This document shows, in pieces, positions 22,248 through 33,715 of a stretch of DNA of 64,000 nucleotides (positions are counted from its first letter, which is position 1; each line of letters begins with the position of its first letter). The DNA comes from Hysterium pulicare CBS 123377 (lineage: Eukaryota; Ascomycota; Dothideomycetes; Hysteriales; Hysteriaceae). The position numbers were made by a program, and so were the translations under genes. Under the pieces are notes generated by a model, which saw nothing but the letters and a program-made list of their open reading frames with translations, searched no databases and was not told the origin of the DNA. The DNA lies in NCBI GenBank assembly GCA_000467715.1, contig AJFK01000311.1:62001-126000 (forward strand), given 5' to 3'.

Positions 22248-22997
22248 ATGTTATTGTCCGTCCTTTTCCCAGTGCTCTTCCTCTTGTCTTTCAGTGCAAC
22301 GGCCAGTTTTATCGACGCACTTCCGCAATGCTGGCAAGATTGCATCTCGGAATACAAGGATTGTCACGACTTCAGATGTAAGAGAGGACATAGGCGCTAT
22401 TTCAGTCTTTACTCACAATGACTAGGTATTTGCAAAGCCAGCCAGGAAGGCAGCTTTTTGCCCGACACGATTTCCTGTGCGCGCGATAGCTGCGATGCCG
22501 AAAGCTGGCAAGTGAACACGCTGTTGGCTCCTCTAGAAGCCGCGTGCGATATCCCCGATTCGATTCTCAGCAGCGCCGAATGCGCCGCAACTTCGACTTC
22601 CGAAGATTCTACGCCAACAACTAGCTCAAAGCAGCATTCTCAAAGCACGCATCCTAAATCGAAGTCCGCCGATGATATAACGGAATCGTTCGCGACAAGA
22701 ACATCGACATCAACATATGACGATCAAAGCACTATCTCTACGAAGGTAGTCAATACGGTCACCCTTTCTCCAAGCCCTGTTGCGAGCTCACCGGCCCCCA
22801 CGAGTACGGCAACGCAAGGAAGACATACTACACAAGCTCAGACAACGAGTTCTAAGAAGGCTCAGCAGACGGGTGGGGACAGCAATAACAACAACGGTAG
22901 CCCTTTCCAGAATATGCAGGCGGCAGCGAGTACGTGCAGGATATCTAGTGGACTTGTTGGGTTGGGCTTATTACTTGGCGGCCTTTTGAGGCTATGA
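22248..22997 (+). CDS. CFEM-domain, GPI-type surface protein
   Basis: Two exons, 22248-22377 and 22426-22997 (48-nt intron), encode 233 aa. Residues 1-20 form a signal peptide (MLLSVLFPVLFLLSFSATAS). A CFEM domain follows: LPQCWQDCISEYKDCHD, then FRCICK, and Cys in SCARDSC and EAACDIP, giving the eight-cysteine pattern with the Asp (CHDF) that coordinates haem iron in Candida CFEM proteins. The middle is Ser/Thr-rich, and the end is a hydrophobic GPI-type tail after Ser/Ser/Gly. Family roles include haem uptake, wall structure and host interaction. The upstream in-frame ATG codons were not used because they would bury the signal peptide. Confidence 0.9.
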
Positions 22998-23876
22998 TTA
23001 TGACTGGGAAAATTGTTTGGATAAAGAAGCCTTTATTCAGAATGTATTGTGCGCGCATTGGGTAAACTTTGCATTTCTGGAAAATGTATATAATGCTAAT
23101 CATGTTCATATGAGGTTTTGATACCCCAGGTAGAAAAGGAGTTGAAGGAAGGGAAACTTGTACTTCGAACTGAAGATACAGAAAGTCTGCTTAAAGGCTA
23201 TTTAGTTGCACTAGTAGTCCCAACTATATTCTCACATGTGCTTTCTCTTTCTCAGTAGTCTACACTTCACTTTGACTTTCTCGTGAACGGGGGGATCGAG
23301 GTGTACTTGGATAAAATATTTTATCACATGCTTTGCTCATAGTTAAGCACGGACCTCCCTGGAATAGTAATCTTTGAGCAGGTTGCTTCACGAACTTGAC
23401 TTGGAAATACTCGGAACAAGTAGGATGACACCCGAAGGTCAAGGGGCCGCATTCAGTCCACTCACGGCGTTATATCAGCATTACCATACTATGGACAGAG
23501 GCAAAGGTAAGATCGAATTTGGCTGCCTTAGAGTATACCTAGATAAGCTCAACCTTTCTACGGAGAGACCGACGCATCCACTTGAAGAAGGCCCACAGAG
23601 CTTCGGCCGACCGCGTAGCTTACATGAGTGAATAATCACACCGGGGACACATCATAGGTCGGAGCCGAAGATCCTTGACTGAGGCTTTTGATGCTGCTCA
23701 ACCTCACCGACCGAGGCATCTTTCAAGGGGGCTCAGCGACTCGGCGAACGGCTGAACTCATACACCGTCGCGCATCGAATCCATGAATCTTTGTGAATAT
23801 ATGAACAGGCCAAGTTCAACCTTTCTCACTATTCTTTTTGATCGTGCCTGCAATTGTGCCAACTGGCGAGGTTGAG
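22998..23876. other. Intergenic, no gene seen
   Basis: An 879-bp stretch between the CFEM gene and the P450 fusion gene. Frames here are short. It should contain the CYP505 promoter; the last 100 bp hold AACTCATACACCG-type sequence without a clear TATA box. Confidence 0.45.
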
Positions 23877-26800
23877 ATGCCTGAAATCGTTCCCATTCCG
23901 AGCCCTTCAGGTCTTCCGCTTCTAGGCAATGCTACAGAAATTGATACGGAGCTTCCTATTAAGACTTTCATTCACTGGGCTGATATTCATGGTCTGTTCC
24001 CGTTTTTCTCAAGTACTCATGTGTTGGCAAAGAACTTTATGAGCGGATGGAAGTTGGGTGGCCATTCAGCTAACTCTTGAATAGGACCAATTTATCGATT
24101 CACGGTTGCTGGAGTCCCTAGGGTCGTCATTGGGAGCCAGGCTCTTATGAACGAAGTATCCGATGAATCCCGCTTCAGCAAAATCGTAGCGGCAGCTCTC
24201 GAACAAGTGAGGAACGGCGTACATGGTACGACAGCATGCGATTGCATACGTTCAATCATTTAATCTAATTACAGATGGACTCTTCACTGCGTACGGGCCC
24301 GAAGAGAAGAACTGGGGTACTAGCATGATCTTACCCAAACGAAGACATCAACATTAATGAATTCTCTAGGAATTGCCCATCGTATCTTGATGCCAGCCTT
24401 TGGGCCCATATCTATCAGAGGAATGTTTGATGAAATGCATGTATGTGGCGAGCGGCATTCATCCAAATCTGTTCGAATGAGAGGTCTGGCATAAGAATCC
24501 TGATTATCTTTAGGATATCGCCTCACAACTCGTTATGAAATGGTATGTTTGTCAGCCTATGTTCCGAAATGTAGTTCTGACTGTGTCCATAGGGCCAGAC
24601 ATGGTTCAGATCATGTCATTCATGTAACTGATGAATTTACAAGGTACTCTCAATGCGTAAAGCGAGGTGATTAACATGAAACTGAAATGATATAGGTTAA
24701 CACTAGATACACTTGCGCTTTGCGCCATGGACTATCGATTCAATTCCTATTATCATGAAGAGCTTCATCCATTTATTCAAGCAATGGGCGACTTTCTATT
24801 TGAATCTGGAAATCGCTCAAGACGTCCTGGATTTATCCAGCTATTTCATCGAAGAGAAGAGCAGAAATACTGGGAAGACATTGAGCTACTTCGTAAGACA
24901 AGCGACGAAGTCATTAAAACAAGGAGAAAGATTCCAACGGACCGAAAAGATCTGTACGGCTCCACTGCCTTCCAATGGGATTGCAAGTGTTCTTGCTAAC
25001 AAAAGAAGGCTCAACGCGATGCTTAACGGGGTAGATCCCAAGACAGGAGAGAAAATGAGTGATGATAGTGTGACTGATAACATGATTACCTTCCTCATTG
25101 CCGGTCATGAGACTACGTCGGGTCTCCTCTCTTTTGCATTTTACCATCTTCTCAAGAACCCCGCCGCATATCAAAAAGCGCAGCAGGAAGTGGACGAAGT
25201 CGTTGGCAAGGGACCGATCACCGTTGACCACCTCACTAAAGTACCATACTTGAATGCGGTAAGAGCCTTCTGCCCCTACTCTCTTAGAATCTGTGAGCGT
25301 CTTGGAGTGTGTGTACTCGGGGGTGAACTGGCTTTGGGTCGGTGTACCAAACTCATTTGTGGTGGGTAGGGCAGTGGGGAAGGCGAATAGAGGTGTTACT
25401 GATGCAAACTTATCATTGTTTTCTTTTCTTACAATGTCGACGCCTGCTAACTATTTCAGGTTTTGAGAGAAACACTACGCTTAAACCCTTCCGCACCCGC
25501 CATTGCACTTCAAGCGAAGGAGACCACACTACTCGGAGGAGAGTATGAAGTACAAAAGGTCAGCTGATCTTTAATTCTCCTTTCATATTTTATCTAATAC
25601 AACATCAAGGGAGAACCGATTGTCGCCTTGCTACCAAAAGTCCATCGGGACCCGGCCGTTTATGGTGAAGACGCTGAATCGTGGCAACCAGAAAGGATGC
25701 TTGACGCCGAATTTGATCGTCGGAACAAGGAGTTTCCAGGTTGCTGGAAACCATTTGGCAATGGGTCGCGAGCATGCATTGGGCGGCCATTTGCATGGCA
25801 AGAAGCGTTGCTGGTCCTTGCCATGCTGCTCCAAAATTTCAACTTCACGATGGATGATCCTTCGTATCAGTTGCGGCTGAAACAAACTTTGACGATCAAG
25901 CCAAAGGACTTCTACATGCGAGCACATTTGAGGAATAAGGTCACTGCGACATCGCTAGAAAGATCTCTTGTCTCAAGCTCCACAGGCACCTCGTCAACAG
26001 CGTCCAAACCCACGGGGCAAGCCGCTGCCGTCCACAAGTCAACCTCAGAAGGCAAGGCATTAGCAATCTACTATGGCTCAAATACAGGGACTTGTGAGGC
26101 TTTAGCAAGTAGACTTGCCGGCGACGCAGCGAACCATGGATTCCAGGCTGAATGCCTCAGTACACTGGATTCAGCAAAGGAGAGTGTCCCAACAGACAAA
26201 CCGATCTTGATTGTCACCGCTTCGTATGAGGGACAACCGCCAGACAATGCTGCACATTTCATTAACTGGCTAGAGGCCTTGAAAGGATCCGAACTAGATG
26301 GAGTATCCTATTCAGTCTTTGGGTGCGGCCACCACGACTGGGCTCAAACGTTTCATCGCATCCCCCGGCTTGTTGACCAATTGATGGAGGAAAGAGGAGG
26401 AAAGAGAATCGCTCCATTAGGAACAGCTGATGCGGCCGCTGGGGACATGTTTACAGATTTCGAAACATGGGAAGATCAGGTATTTTGGCCTGCAATGGTC
26501 AAGAAATACGGCGGATCAACTACGCTAGCTGGAACAGCTTATGAATCGAGCCTCAAGGTTGAGGTTTCGTCTCCGCGATCATCGACCCTCCGGCAAGATG
26601 TCAAGGAGGCTCGGGTCATCGAGACAAAGGTTCTATCCGCGTCTGGAGTTCCTGAGAAGAGACATATCGAAATCAGCTTGCCCTCGGAGATGACCTACTC
26701 AGCCGGAGACTACCTCGCCATCTTACCTCTCAATCCGAAGGAAAATGTCCAGCGTGCTATGAGATATTTCGGCCTCGCTTGGGATAGCATGTTGACCATT

Positions 26801-27793
26801 GCGGCAGCTGGACCTACAGCACTTCCTACAAATATGCCAATCTCGGCCACCGATGTGTTCAGAGCCTATGTAGAGCTTGCTCAGCCGGCCAGCAAACGCA
26901 ATGTTTCAGCGCTTGTGGAAGCCACGAAAGATGAACAAACCAAAAACGAACTTACAAGCTTGTCCGGCTCTGCATTTCAAGAGGAAATTAGCGCAAAGCG
27001 TGTTTCGGTACTCGATCTCCTCGAACGCTTCCCCTCAGTTTCTTTGCCACTGGGACCGTTTCTGCAGATGCAGCCGCCCATGCGTGTTCGCCAATACTCT
27101 ATCTCTTCGAGTCCGCTTTGGAACCCCTCTCATGTCACACTGACATACTCTGTGCTCGAGCAACCTGCTTTAAGCGGACAGGGCCGCTTCGTCGGCGTAG
27201 CGTCCAATTATCTCTCAATGCTTGCGCGCGGAGATAAACTGCATGTTTCTGTCCGTCCTTCGCACCAGGCCTTCCATTTGCCCAAGGATGCTGAGAACGT
27301 GCCCGTTATCATGATTGCTGCCGGGACAGGCATCGCACCTTTCCGCGGCTTCATCCAAGAACGCGCTGCCCTCGTTTCCGCCGGTCGCTCCCTTGCCCCC
27401 GCTCTCCTCTTCTACGGCTGCCACTCTCCCGAAACCGATTCACTCTACCCCACCGAACTCTCACGCTGGGAATCTCTCGGTGCCGTGTCCATCCGCTACG
27501 CCTTCTCGAAGTCCCCAACCGAATCCAAGAACTCCAAGTATGTCCAACATAGGCTGTGGGAAGATCGCAAAGAGGCTGTCGAGCTATTTGAGAAGGGCGC
27601 AAAGGTCTTTGTTTGTGGGAGCCGTGAGGTAGGAGAGGGCGTTAGAAAAACTTGTCTAGATATCATGAAAGATAGGGTGAAAGAGAAATGTGAGATCGAG
27701 GGTAAGGAGATAAGGGAGCTGAGTTCCGAAGAAGTAGAGAAATGGTGGGAAAGAGTAAAGGAGGAGAGATTTGCGACTGATGTATTTGCTTAG
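23877..27793 (+). CDS. Self-sufficient P450:reductase fusion (CYP505 family, P450foxy-like)
   Basis: Ten exons are proposed: 23877-23991, 24085-24225, 24275-24316, 24370-24440, 24514-24542, 24593-24643, 24696-24953, 25009-25258, 25460-25558 and 25610-27793; 1079 aa, normal for CYP505. The P450 domain occupies about residues 1-465: [14 protein letters not shown] start, I-helix [12 protein letters not shown] (ExxR), and the haem loop [10 protein letters not shown] with Cys408. The FMN (flavodoxin) domain starts near 492 ([14 protein letters not shown]), and the FAD/NADPH reductase domain includes RQYSISSSP and [10 protein letters not shown]. Known reaction: NADPH-dependent subterminal hydroxylation of fatty acids. 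No N-terminal membrane anchor, consistent with a soluble enzyme. All junctions keep frame; the 201-nt intron before 25460 is longest. Confidence 0.92.
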
Positions 27794-28684
27794 GTGAAGC
27801 GAGTGATGAGATCAAGGAATATCGTCTTTTCCTTGCCTTGGACGTAAGTTAGGCTTGGAGTCTTGGGTAGACGATTTTATGTACTGGGAAACTCGCTCAA
27901 GATTATACAACACCAGTCCTGGTATGGTGCTAAATTTTCTGGGTCGTTTTTCTAAATCCCTTTTTGGCATTTCCCGTCGCTGTACCCAATGAGAGCGAGC
28001 TGTGGGAAACGGGTTTAAGTGCTACGGACCCCTTAAGGCTTGGGAAAGAGTTTACACTTTCTAAATCCTAGATTATGACATGTGTTACTTAGGCTCTTAA
28101 GATTCTTCTTTAGATGAGAACATCCATTCTTCTTAGAATGGAAAATTACCATTTCCAACCGTCCGAGATCGCCTCTGACGACTACTCCAATGCTAATTCT
28201 TAGACGATCACTCCTTCATCTCAGCATTTCAGAAAGCTCTCACAAAAGATTTCCTAATACGGGCAGTGGATGTAGAACGGAGGTGTGATGGAATCATTCA
28301 TGTCCGGTATGTGGTTTCAATGTCGAGAAATTATGGATTTAAGACCGATTTAACGCCGATTCCCATGTCTGACAGCCGTTCACTAATGACGTAAGGCGTC
28401 CCACATCTCAGAAAGCCTCAGAAAAGTTTGGGAGGTGGTCACAGTGACTTGATTTTGCGTGGAGAGTTCTCGTGCAAGCTAACTTGATGACTTCGTGATG
28501 TCCTGTAGGATGGAGATAAAATTAAAGCCGATGTGGGGCAACGTACTTTTTGAGATAAATGATGGAGCTCTTCCACAAGGGGGGGCCATCAACGGCAACA
28601 AACATCTCCTGCCCATTACTAAGTACTACAGCAACACGTTAGTATTCGTAAGTCTCGGATCAATATTAACGAGTATTGCACATC
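27794..28684. other. Intergenic, no gene seen
   Basis: An 891-bp stretch between the P450 fusion and the aldo-keto reductase. The short frame at 28495-28782 on the plus strand overlaps the reductase's first exon and is discounted. No repeat family was recognised. Confidence 0.45.
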
Positions 28685-29797
28685 ATGGTCAAGTTAATTG
28701 GCAAAGAAGTCGGAGAGATCGGTTTCGGACTGATGGGTACGCCGACAACTTCTTAAAGCCAGTTGCCAAGATCTTCAATTGACAATATGATAGGCTTAAC
28801 ATGGCGTCAAAAGCCTCCCTCCAAAGAACAAGCCTTCAGTGCCATGCGCGCAGCGCTTGCCCATGGCGCCAACGCATGGAACGGCGGTGAATTATATGGC
28901 TCTCCACAGCGCAACTCTCTCCACCTGCTCAACGAGTATTTCACCAAGTATCCAGAAGATGCAGATCAGGTCGTGCTCTCAATCAAGGGCGGTATCGCAC
29001 CCGGAGAGCTGCGCCCCGATGGTAGCCAGAAAAATATCCGTCGCAGTATTGACGAATGCCTGAAAGTGTTGGATGGAAAGAAGTTCCTCGACCTCTTTGA
29101 ATGTGCGCGTGTAGACCCCGAGGTTCCTATCGAGGATACGATTGGATACATTGCGGAGTATGTGAAGGCCGGGAAGCTTGGTGGGATTAGTCTGTCAGAA
29201 GTGAATGCGAATACGATCAGGAAGGCGAGCAAAGTGCATAAAATTTCAGCGGTGGAGGTGGAGTTTTCGCTTTGGCACACCGACATTTTGGAGAATGGGG
29301 TCGCGCAGACTTGTGCGGAGTTGGACATTCCCATCGTGGCCTATTCACCGCTCGGGCGGGGCTTTCTGGTAAGTAATATTCTCACATGGCAACTTACCAA
29401 GACTTGCTCTGCTAATGCCCTTTACTAGACCGGCCAAATCAAATCGTACGATGATATTCCTCCTGAATGGTCCCACATCAAGCAATTTCCACGCTTCCAA
29501 CCCGACGTATTCGATGACAATATCAAGCTCGTAACGGAAGTAGAGAAGCTTGCTTCTAGGAAAGGTGCCACGCCTGCTCAGGTTGCGATTGCCTGGATCA
29601 AGGCTCATAGTGGACGAGATGGTCAGCCGATTATTCTACCCATTCCTGGAGCTACAACCGAAGCCCGTGTCACCGAGAATATGACCTCTATTTCACTGAC
29701 GAAGGAGGATATGACCGCTATTGATGATATTCTGAAGAACTATACGGCTATTGGAGAGAGGTATCCTGCGGCTGGAATGACTCACGTCAATGGTTAA
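28685..29797 (+). CDS. Aldo-keto reductase, pyridoxal-reductase-like
   Basis: Three exons, 28685-28736, 28794-29368 and 29429-29797, encode 331 aa. The protein is a TIM-barrel aldo-keto reductase: start GKEVGEIGFGLMGLTW, active-site strand AWNGGELYG with Tyr52, and Lys82 in VLSIKGG. The Asp of the usual tetrad is replaced by Asn47, and the His position reads Cys in LFECARVDP. Both deviations are typical of the Schizosaccharomyces Plr1-type pyridoxal reductases (AKR8), so this enzyme probably reduces pyridoxal to pyridoxine with NADPH. The C-terminal PIPGATTEARVTEN is the NADPH-binding segment. Confidence 0.85.
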
Positions 29798-30449
29798 GCC
29801 GTACTTGCGGTATCTGGAGTCTATTGTATTGCTGAATAACAAACATTAGTCGTCCAATTCATCTTCTTGAATAATTTTCGATGACACAAATAAGGGTAAG
29901 TTGAATCTCAGATCAAGTGTATAGTGTGTTGTTTGACTCCGCATGCGGCTTCGCTCGAGGGAAACCGTCAGAATTGCAGAACTCTCAAGTGTTTCATCAC
30001 TGTAGACGTAAATTGCAGGATGAAAGTAGCTTACCTAGCACTTTATACGCCTAATGGGCGTAATACTTTGCTGGATTCTGGGCTGCATATTAACCTTGTG
30101 ATGACTCTTCTTGCTGGCCCATATCGTTGGGTCTTGGTAATACAATTCTAAAGGCGTGTCTAGCCCTCAGTGGATATGGAGGTTGTTATTTGTATTGCCT
30201 CCATTGTGGAGAGTGCAGGAAAGGGAACATATGAACCCAACAAGTTATTACACCCATTGTGTGTGGTGATAGTGGGAGGTGAAGATGCCGAAGGATTGAT
30301 GAGAAAAAGGATTTGCCAAGGCATCCAGCGAGGTCAAACATCCCTGCAGACTCTACCCAGCGAGCCTTACTCACAACGATCATCGAAACTCCATAACCGT
30401 CTCCCTGCAAATCGAATCTAACATCCCCCCCAATTTTTACCGTCCGACG
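29798..30449. other. Intergenic with MITE
   Basis: 652 bp between the aldo-keto reductase and the zinc-finger gene. A full MITE copy lies at 30050-30261, within 190 bp of the zinc-finger start codon, and so may have changed that promoter. The remaining 30262-30449 is the likely leader. Confidence 0.5.
30050..30261 (+). mobile_element. MITE family A, full-length copy 2 (~212 bp)
   Basis: It starts CCTAATGGGCGTAATACTTTG and ends AAGTTATTACACCCATTGTG, which are imperfect inverted repeats. The inner blocks GCTGGATTCTGGGCTGC, AAAGGCGTGTCTAGCCCTC and GGAGAGTGCAGGAAAGGG match the copies at 16871 and 33773 in order and orientation. Confidence 0.85.
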
Positions 30450-31760
30450 ATGGATCCAGAATCAGAACTATCAGATTACGAATCTGAGGACTTCCCTGAA
30501 GATGTCAAAGGGCGCCCTATCAGCTCCGAACACACCCCCGATCATGAACCCAGTGGTCGCCCTAGCAAACGACCACGTCTCGCTGGCGAAGGACGACGCG
30601 CGACTTCAGATCCGCCTCACCCACAGCTACCTCTTCCAGGCGAAGGAGAGATCTCGGATGATACCGATGGCAGTGTTCCCGCGTCACCGCATCATCCAGG
30701 CATGTCTGCGGGTGACGACGAATATGGCCAGGACCAAGTAACGGTGTGCAAATGGGACGGGTGCAATGCGGGAGACTTGGGAAATATGGACAAGCTGGTG
30801 GACCACCTGCATGATGACCATATTGGGGTGAGACAGAAGAAGTATTCGTGCGAATGGTCGGACTGTAGTAGGAAAGGGATACCGCATGCAAGTGGATATG
30901 CGCTGAGGGCACATATGAGGAGTCATACTAGGGAGAAACCATTCTATTGTACTTTGCCAGGTAAGCCTCTCTTCACAGCGCAATCGCAACATCTTAGATT
31001 CGGTACTGATCCTTTTGATTCATCAGAATGCGATCGCTCCTTCACACGATCTGATGCTCTCGCAAAACACATGCGTACCGTCCACGAGACTGAAGCTCTT
31101 CGTCCCTCCGATCCTGTTCCCAAACACCATTCTTCGAACCCCTCGAATCGCTTCCAACGTCTCCGCTTAGTCCTCAACGCTGGAAAGTCCGCGACACCTA
31201 ACCCGTCGTCACCGTCGTCACACCCCCCGAACAGCGCAACTATACACCCTAGTCCGGAGTTTGAGTATGCACATAATAATGTTGTATACATGTCAGACCC
31301 CGCATCCCCCAATGCTCCAACAACGGTACAATTTCCTCCTGATGTAAATTTTACCCCGCATGAGCTCACTCTACCCGCAAACGAACTTTACCGACTGTTA
31401 CGACGTCAGCTTCACTGGGCACAGCAGGAAGGCGAGGAGCTTAAAGTGGAGGCGGAAGGCCTGGAAAAAAAGCGAAAGGATGAGTGGGTGTCCAAAGAGT
31501 TATTGTTCGAGAATATGATGGAGGCCGAGATGGCCACGATGCGGAGGAAGCGTATGGATAGGGGAATGGGCGAGGAGAGCGAGCTTTGGGAGCAATTGGA
31601 GCCGGACGTGGAACCCGCCAAGGGATTGGCACTTCAGGGTAAGGGCGAGAAGATGCCTTGGTGGAGGGAGGGGGATTGGACGAGAGCGCAGGGGGAAGTT
31701 AGGGAGAGCGTGCCTGAAATTTCAGCGAGAGAAGCGGAAGTGATGGAGGAGCAAATGTAG
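30450..31760 (+). CDS. C2H2 zinc-finger protein (possible INO80 subunit Iec1-like)
   Basis: Two exons, 30450-30960 and 31027-31760, with a 66-nt intron, give 414 aa. An acidic N-terminus with an SKRPRL nuclear-signal-like stretch precedes three C2H2 fingers at about residues 100-124 (VCKWDGC), 132-158 (YSCEWSDC) and 166-191 (FYCTLPEC then RSDALAKHMRTVH). The linker HTREKPF between fingers 2 and 3 is near canonical. The C-terminal half has a charged helical part (LYRLLRRQLHWAQQEGEEL). The combination of fingers and this helix recalls fission-yeast Iec1, a YY1-like INO80-complex subunit, but that is only resemblance. The intron is in frame and stop-free; splicing restores the second Cys of finger 3. 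Confidence 0.85.
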   Translation: MDPESELSDYESEDFPEDVKGRPISSEHTPDHEPSGRPSKRPRLAGEGRRATSDPPHPQLPLPGEGEISDDTDGSVPASPHHPGMSAGDDEYGQDQVTVCKWDGCNAGDLGNMDKLVDHLHDDHIGVRQKKYSCEWSDCSRKGIPHASGYALRAHMRSHTREKPFYCTLPGKPLFTAQSQHLRFGTDPFDSSECDRSFTRSDALAKHMRTVHETEALRPSDPVPKHHSSNPSNRFQRLRLVLNAGKSATPNPSSPSSHPPNSATIHPSPEFEYAHNNVVYMSDPASPNAPTTVQFPPDVNFTPHELTLPANELYRLLRRQLHWAQQEGEELKVEAEGLEKKRKDEWVSKELLFENMMEAEMATMRRKRMDRGMGEESELWEQLEPDVEPAKGLALQGKGEKMPWWREGDWTRAQGEVRESVPEISAREAEVMEEQM

Positions 31761-32307
31761 GACGGTCGATGGCATCGGTTTCTTTGCGGTCATGATATCC
31801 ATTCTATTTTTTGTTGTTGTTGATACGTTGATCTGCGGTCAATGAATATCTTTACATAATGTGTCTACCTGGTATCAGAAGGGCTATCCAGTTCCCTACT
31901 CTTTTCAAATCTACCAACTTCCCTATCGGCGAATTCTTAACAATAAGCCTTGACTTAAAAGATTGTTTCTGGAAGTGCACGCCTTATGGAGGATGATAAT
32001 TGCGGTTTATATCTTCAAATAAAATGAATTCAGAATCTAATTAGGATTTCAAGCTGAACCTATAGAGACTGTAAATAATTATGTTACAACTTCTGGTATA
32101 TTGTTTCTTTTAAAAAAACAGCTTAGTCGCAAGCGCTTCTGAAAGGGGACTAACTCGCTTCGAGATGAGTACAAAAGTTCTTATGTCCTTCCGCGAGCTT
32201 CCAAGGTCACCACAACTCCGTAATCAAAATCACATTAAAGCTTCATAGCGACCCCAACAAAATTCCTTCAAAATACCGATCTGTAAACCTCAGAATTTGT
32301 AGTATCG
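31761..32307. other. Intergenic, AT-rich, no gene seen
   Basis: 547 bp, AT-rich in the centre (about 31960-32120). It should hold the zinc-finger gene's 3' end and the ceramidase promoter. No repeat or coding sequence recognised. Confidence 0.45.
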
Positions 32308-33715
32308 ATGGTTTCATTTCTTCGTTGGCCGTATCCTGACCATCCTCAGCTTCCGGCTTGGGGGCCGCCGGAGTCGAATTCTAAGTGAGTTGTCCATGTT
32401 GTTTTCGCGATCGGCAGGAATTAAACGTTGACTGGTCTCATATAGCTTCTGCGAAGAGGTATGGAGAAAGAAAAACCCTAAAACTATGGAGAAGAGAGGT
32501 CGCTAAAAGTGCCCGAAGGACTACATCATTACGCCCTACGTCGGTGAATTCGTCAACACGTTTACTAACCTCACATATGGTTAGCAGTTGCACTCTAAAA
32601 TTACAGCGGTCCAAAGACCCATTTACTGAGTGTTACAGTCATTTACGGCATTCATGGACTCCGAAGAAGCCGCTCAGCATCCGATGGCGGACTCTTTTCG
32701 TCGTTGGCTCTTCCATATTGGGGTCTGATTGCAGTTGGTGTACTTTCAGGGTATTTTCATGCAACATTGAAATATCATAGTCAAATGGGTGAGAGAATTC
32801 TTTTGAAAAAAGATACCTGCATTGGCTGCATACTGCGGATCTCCATTCGCCTCCCAAGTCTTCACAACAGTCCCATGAAGTACTTTACGTGATGTTTTTT
32901 CAACTCGCCATATCTCCACATTTCGGAATTGAGCAATCATTTCTAAAACGAGGTATGGGTCACAAGTAGTTTTCAAGGAAGAAGCTACTCGAGCCCTATC
33001 GAGAAACTTGCTGAACCTATAATCCCCGAACGAGTAATTTCGTAACAAAGGAATCCTACTTTACTAATTCGTAGCCAGGTGACGACCTAAGCATGTTCGT
33101 CGCCACTGGTGCCCTCCTCCACCAAGTCTACACCTTTGATCGCCCACCATCCCAGCGCCGTAGCATTACGTTTGCCCTCCTGGCAACACTGATCCTAATT
33201 TCCATCTATCACTGCTGGGCCGACGAGATCCTCATGCATCAGGCCACATTCGGGGCTATGGTTTTCTTGATTGGTCGGAAGACGCGACATTTGATTCGAG
33301 AGAGGGTGAAGGATAGTGAGGACCGGAGGACGTTGAGGAAGTTAGTGAAATTAGGGTCAGGTAAGTATAAGATCGTGTTTGGCCCTAGTGGGTCTAGAAG
33401 TGTTATTCTGATGAAATTACAGCGTCTGCAGCTTTCGGCTACTTCCTGTGGAATATTGACGTGTATCTCTGTCCCCAGCTGACTTCGTTGAAAAGGAGTA
33501 TTGGCCTGCCATTCGGCATGTTGCTTGAGCTGCACGGATGGTGGCATGTGTGGACTGGGATTGGTGCTTATGTATTCATGGCGCTGGTCGAGTACCTCGT
33601 CACTTTGCATGAACAGACGGGCGACAGTTCGGACGGCGGAATTGAGGGATTTGTTTGGCCTGTTGGGATGGTCTTAAGAGATATTAAGGGGAATGGGAAT
33701 AGGAAAGGGATGTGA
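32308..33715 (+). CDS. Alkaline ceramidase (YPC1/ACER family)
   Basis: Six exons are proposed: 32308-32384, a 13-nt exon 32446-32458, 32519-32579, 32639-32788, 33079-33360 and 33423-33715; 291 aa, the normal family length. The signature SNFCEEDYIITPYVGEF followed by NTFTNLTY is the ceramidase N-terminus (calcium-binding loop and first helix). Zinc-site histidines are expected in GYFHATLKYHSQMGDDLSM and in ELHGWWHVWTGIGAY, both present. Seven membrane helices are plausible. Reaction: hydrolysis of (phyto)ceramide to sphingoid base and fatty acid in ER/Golgi. The fourth intron (32789-33078, 290 nt) is unusually long for this genome. Confidence 0.92.

Noticed and set aside
22248-31760. Biosynthetic gene cluster built from CFEM protein, P450, reductase and zinc-finger gene
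   Set aside because: No polyketide synthase, peptide synthetase, terpene cyclase or prenyltransferase is present; CYP505 and the reductase have primary-metabolism explanations.
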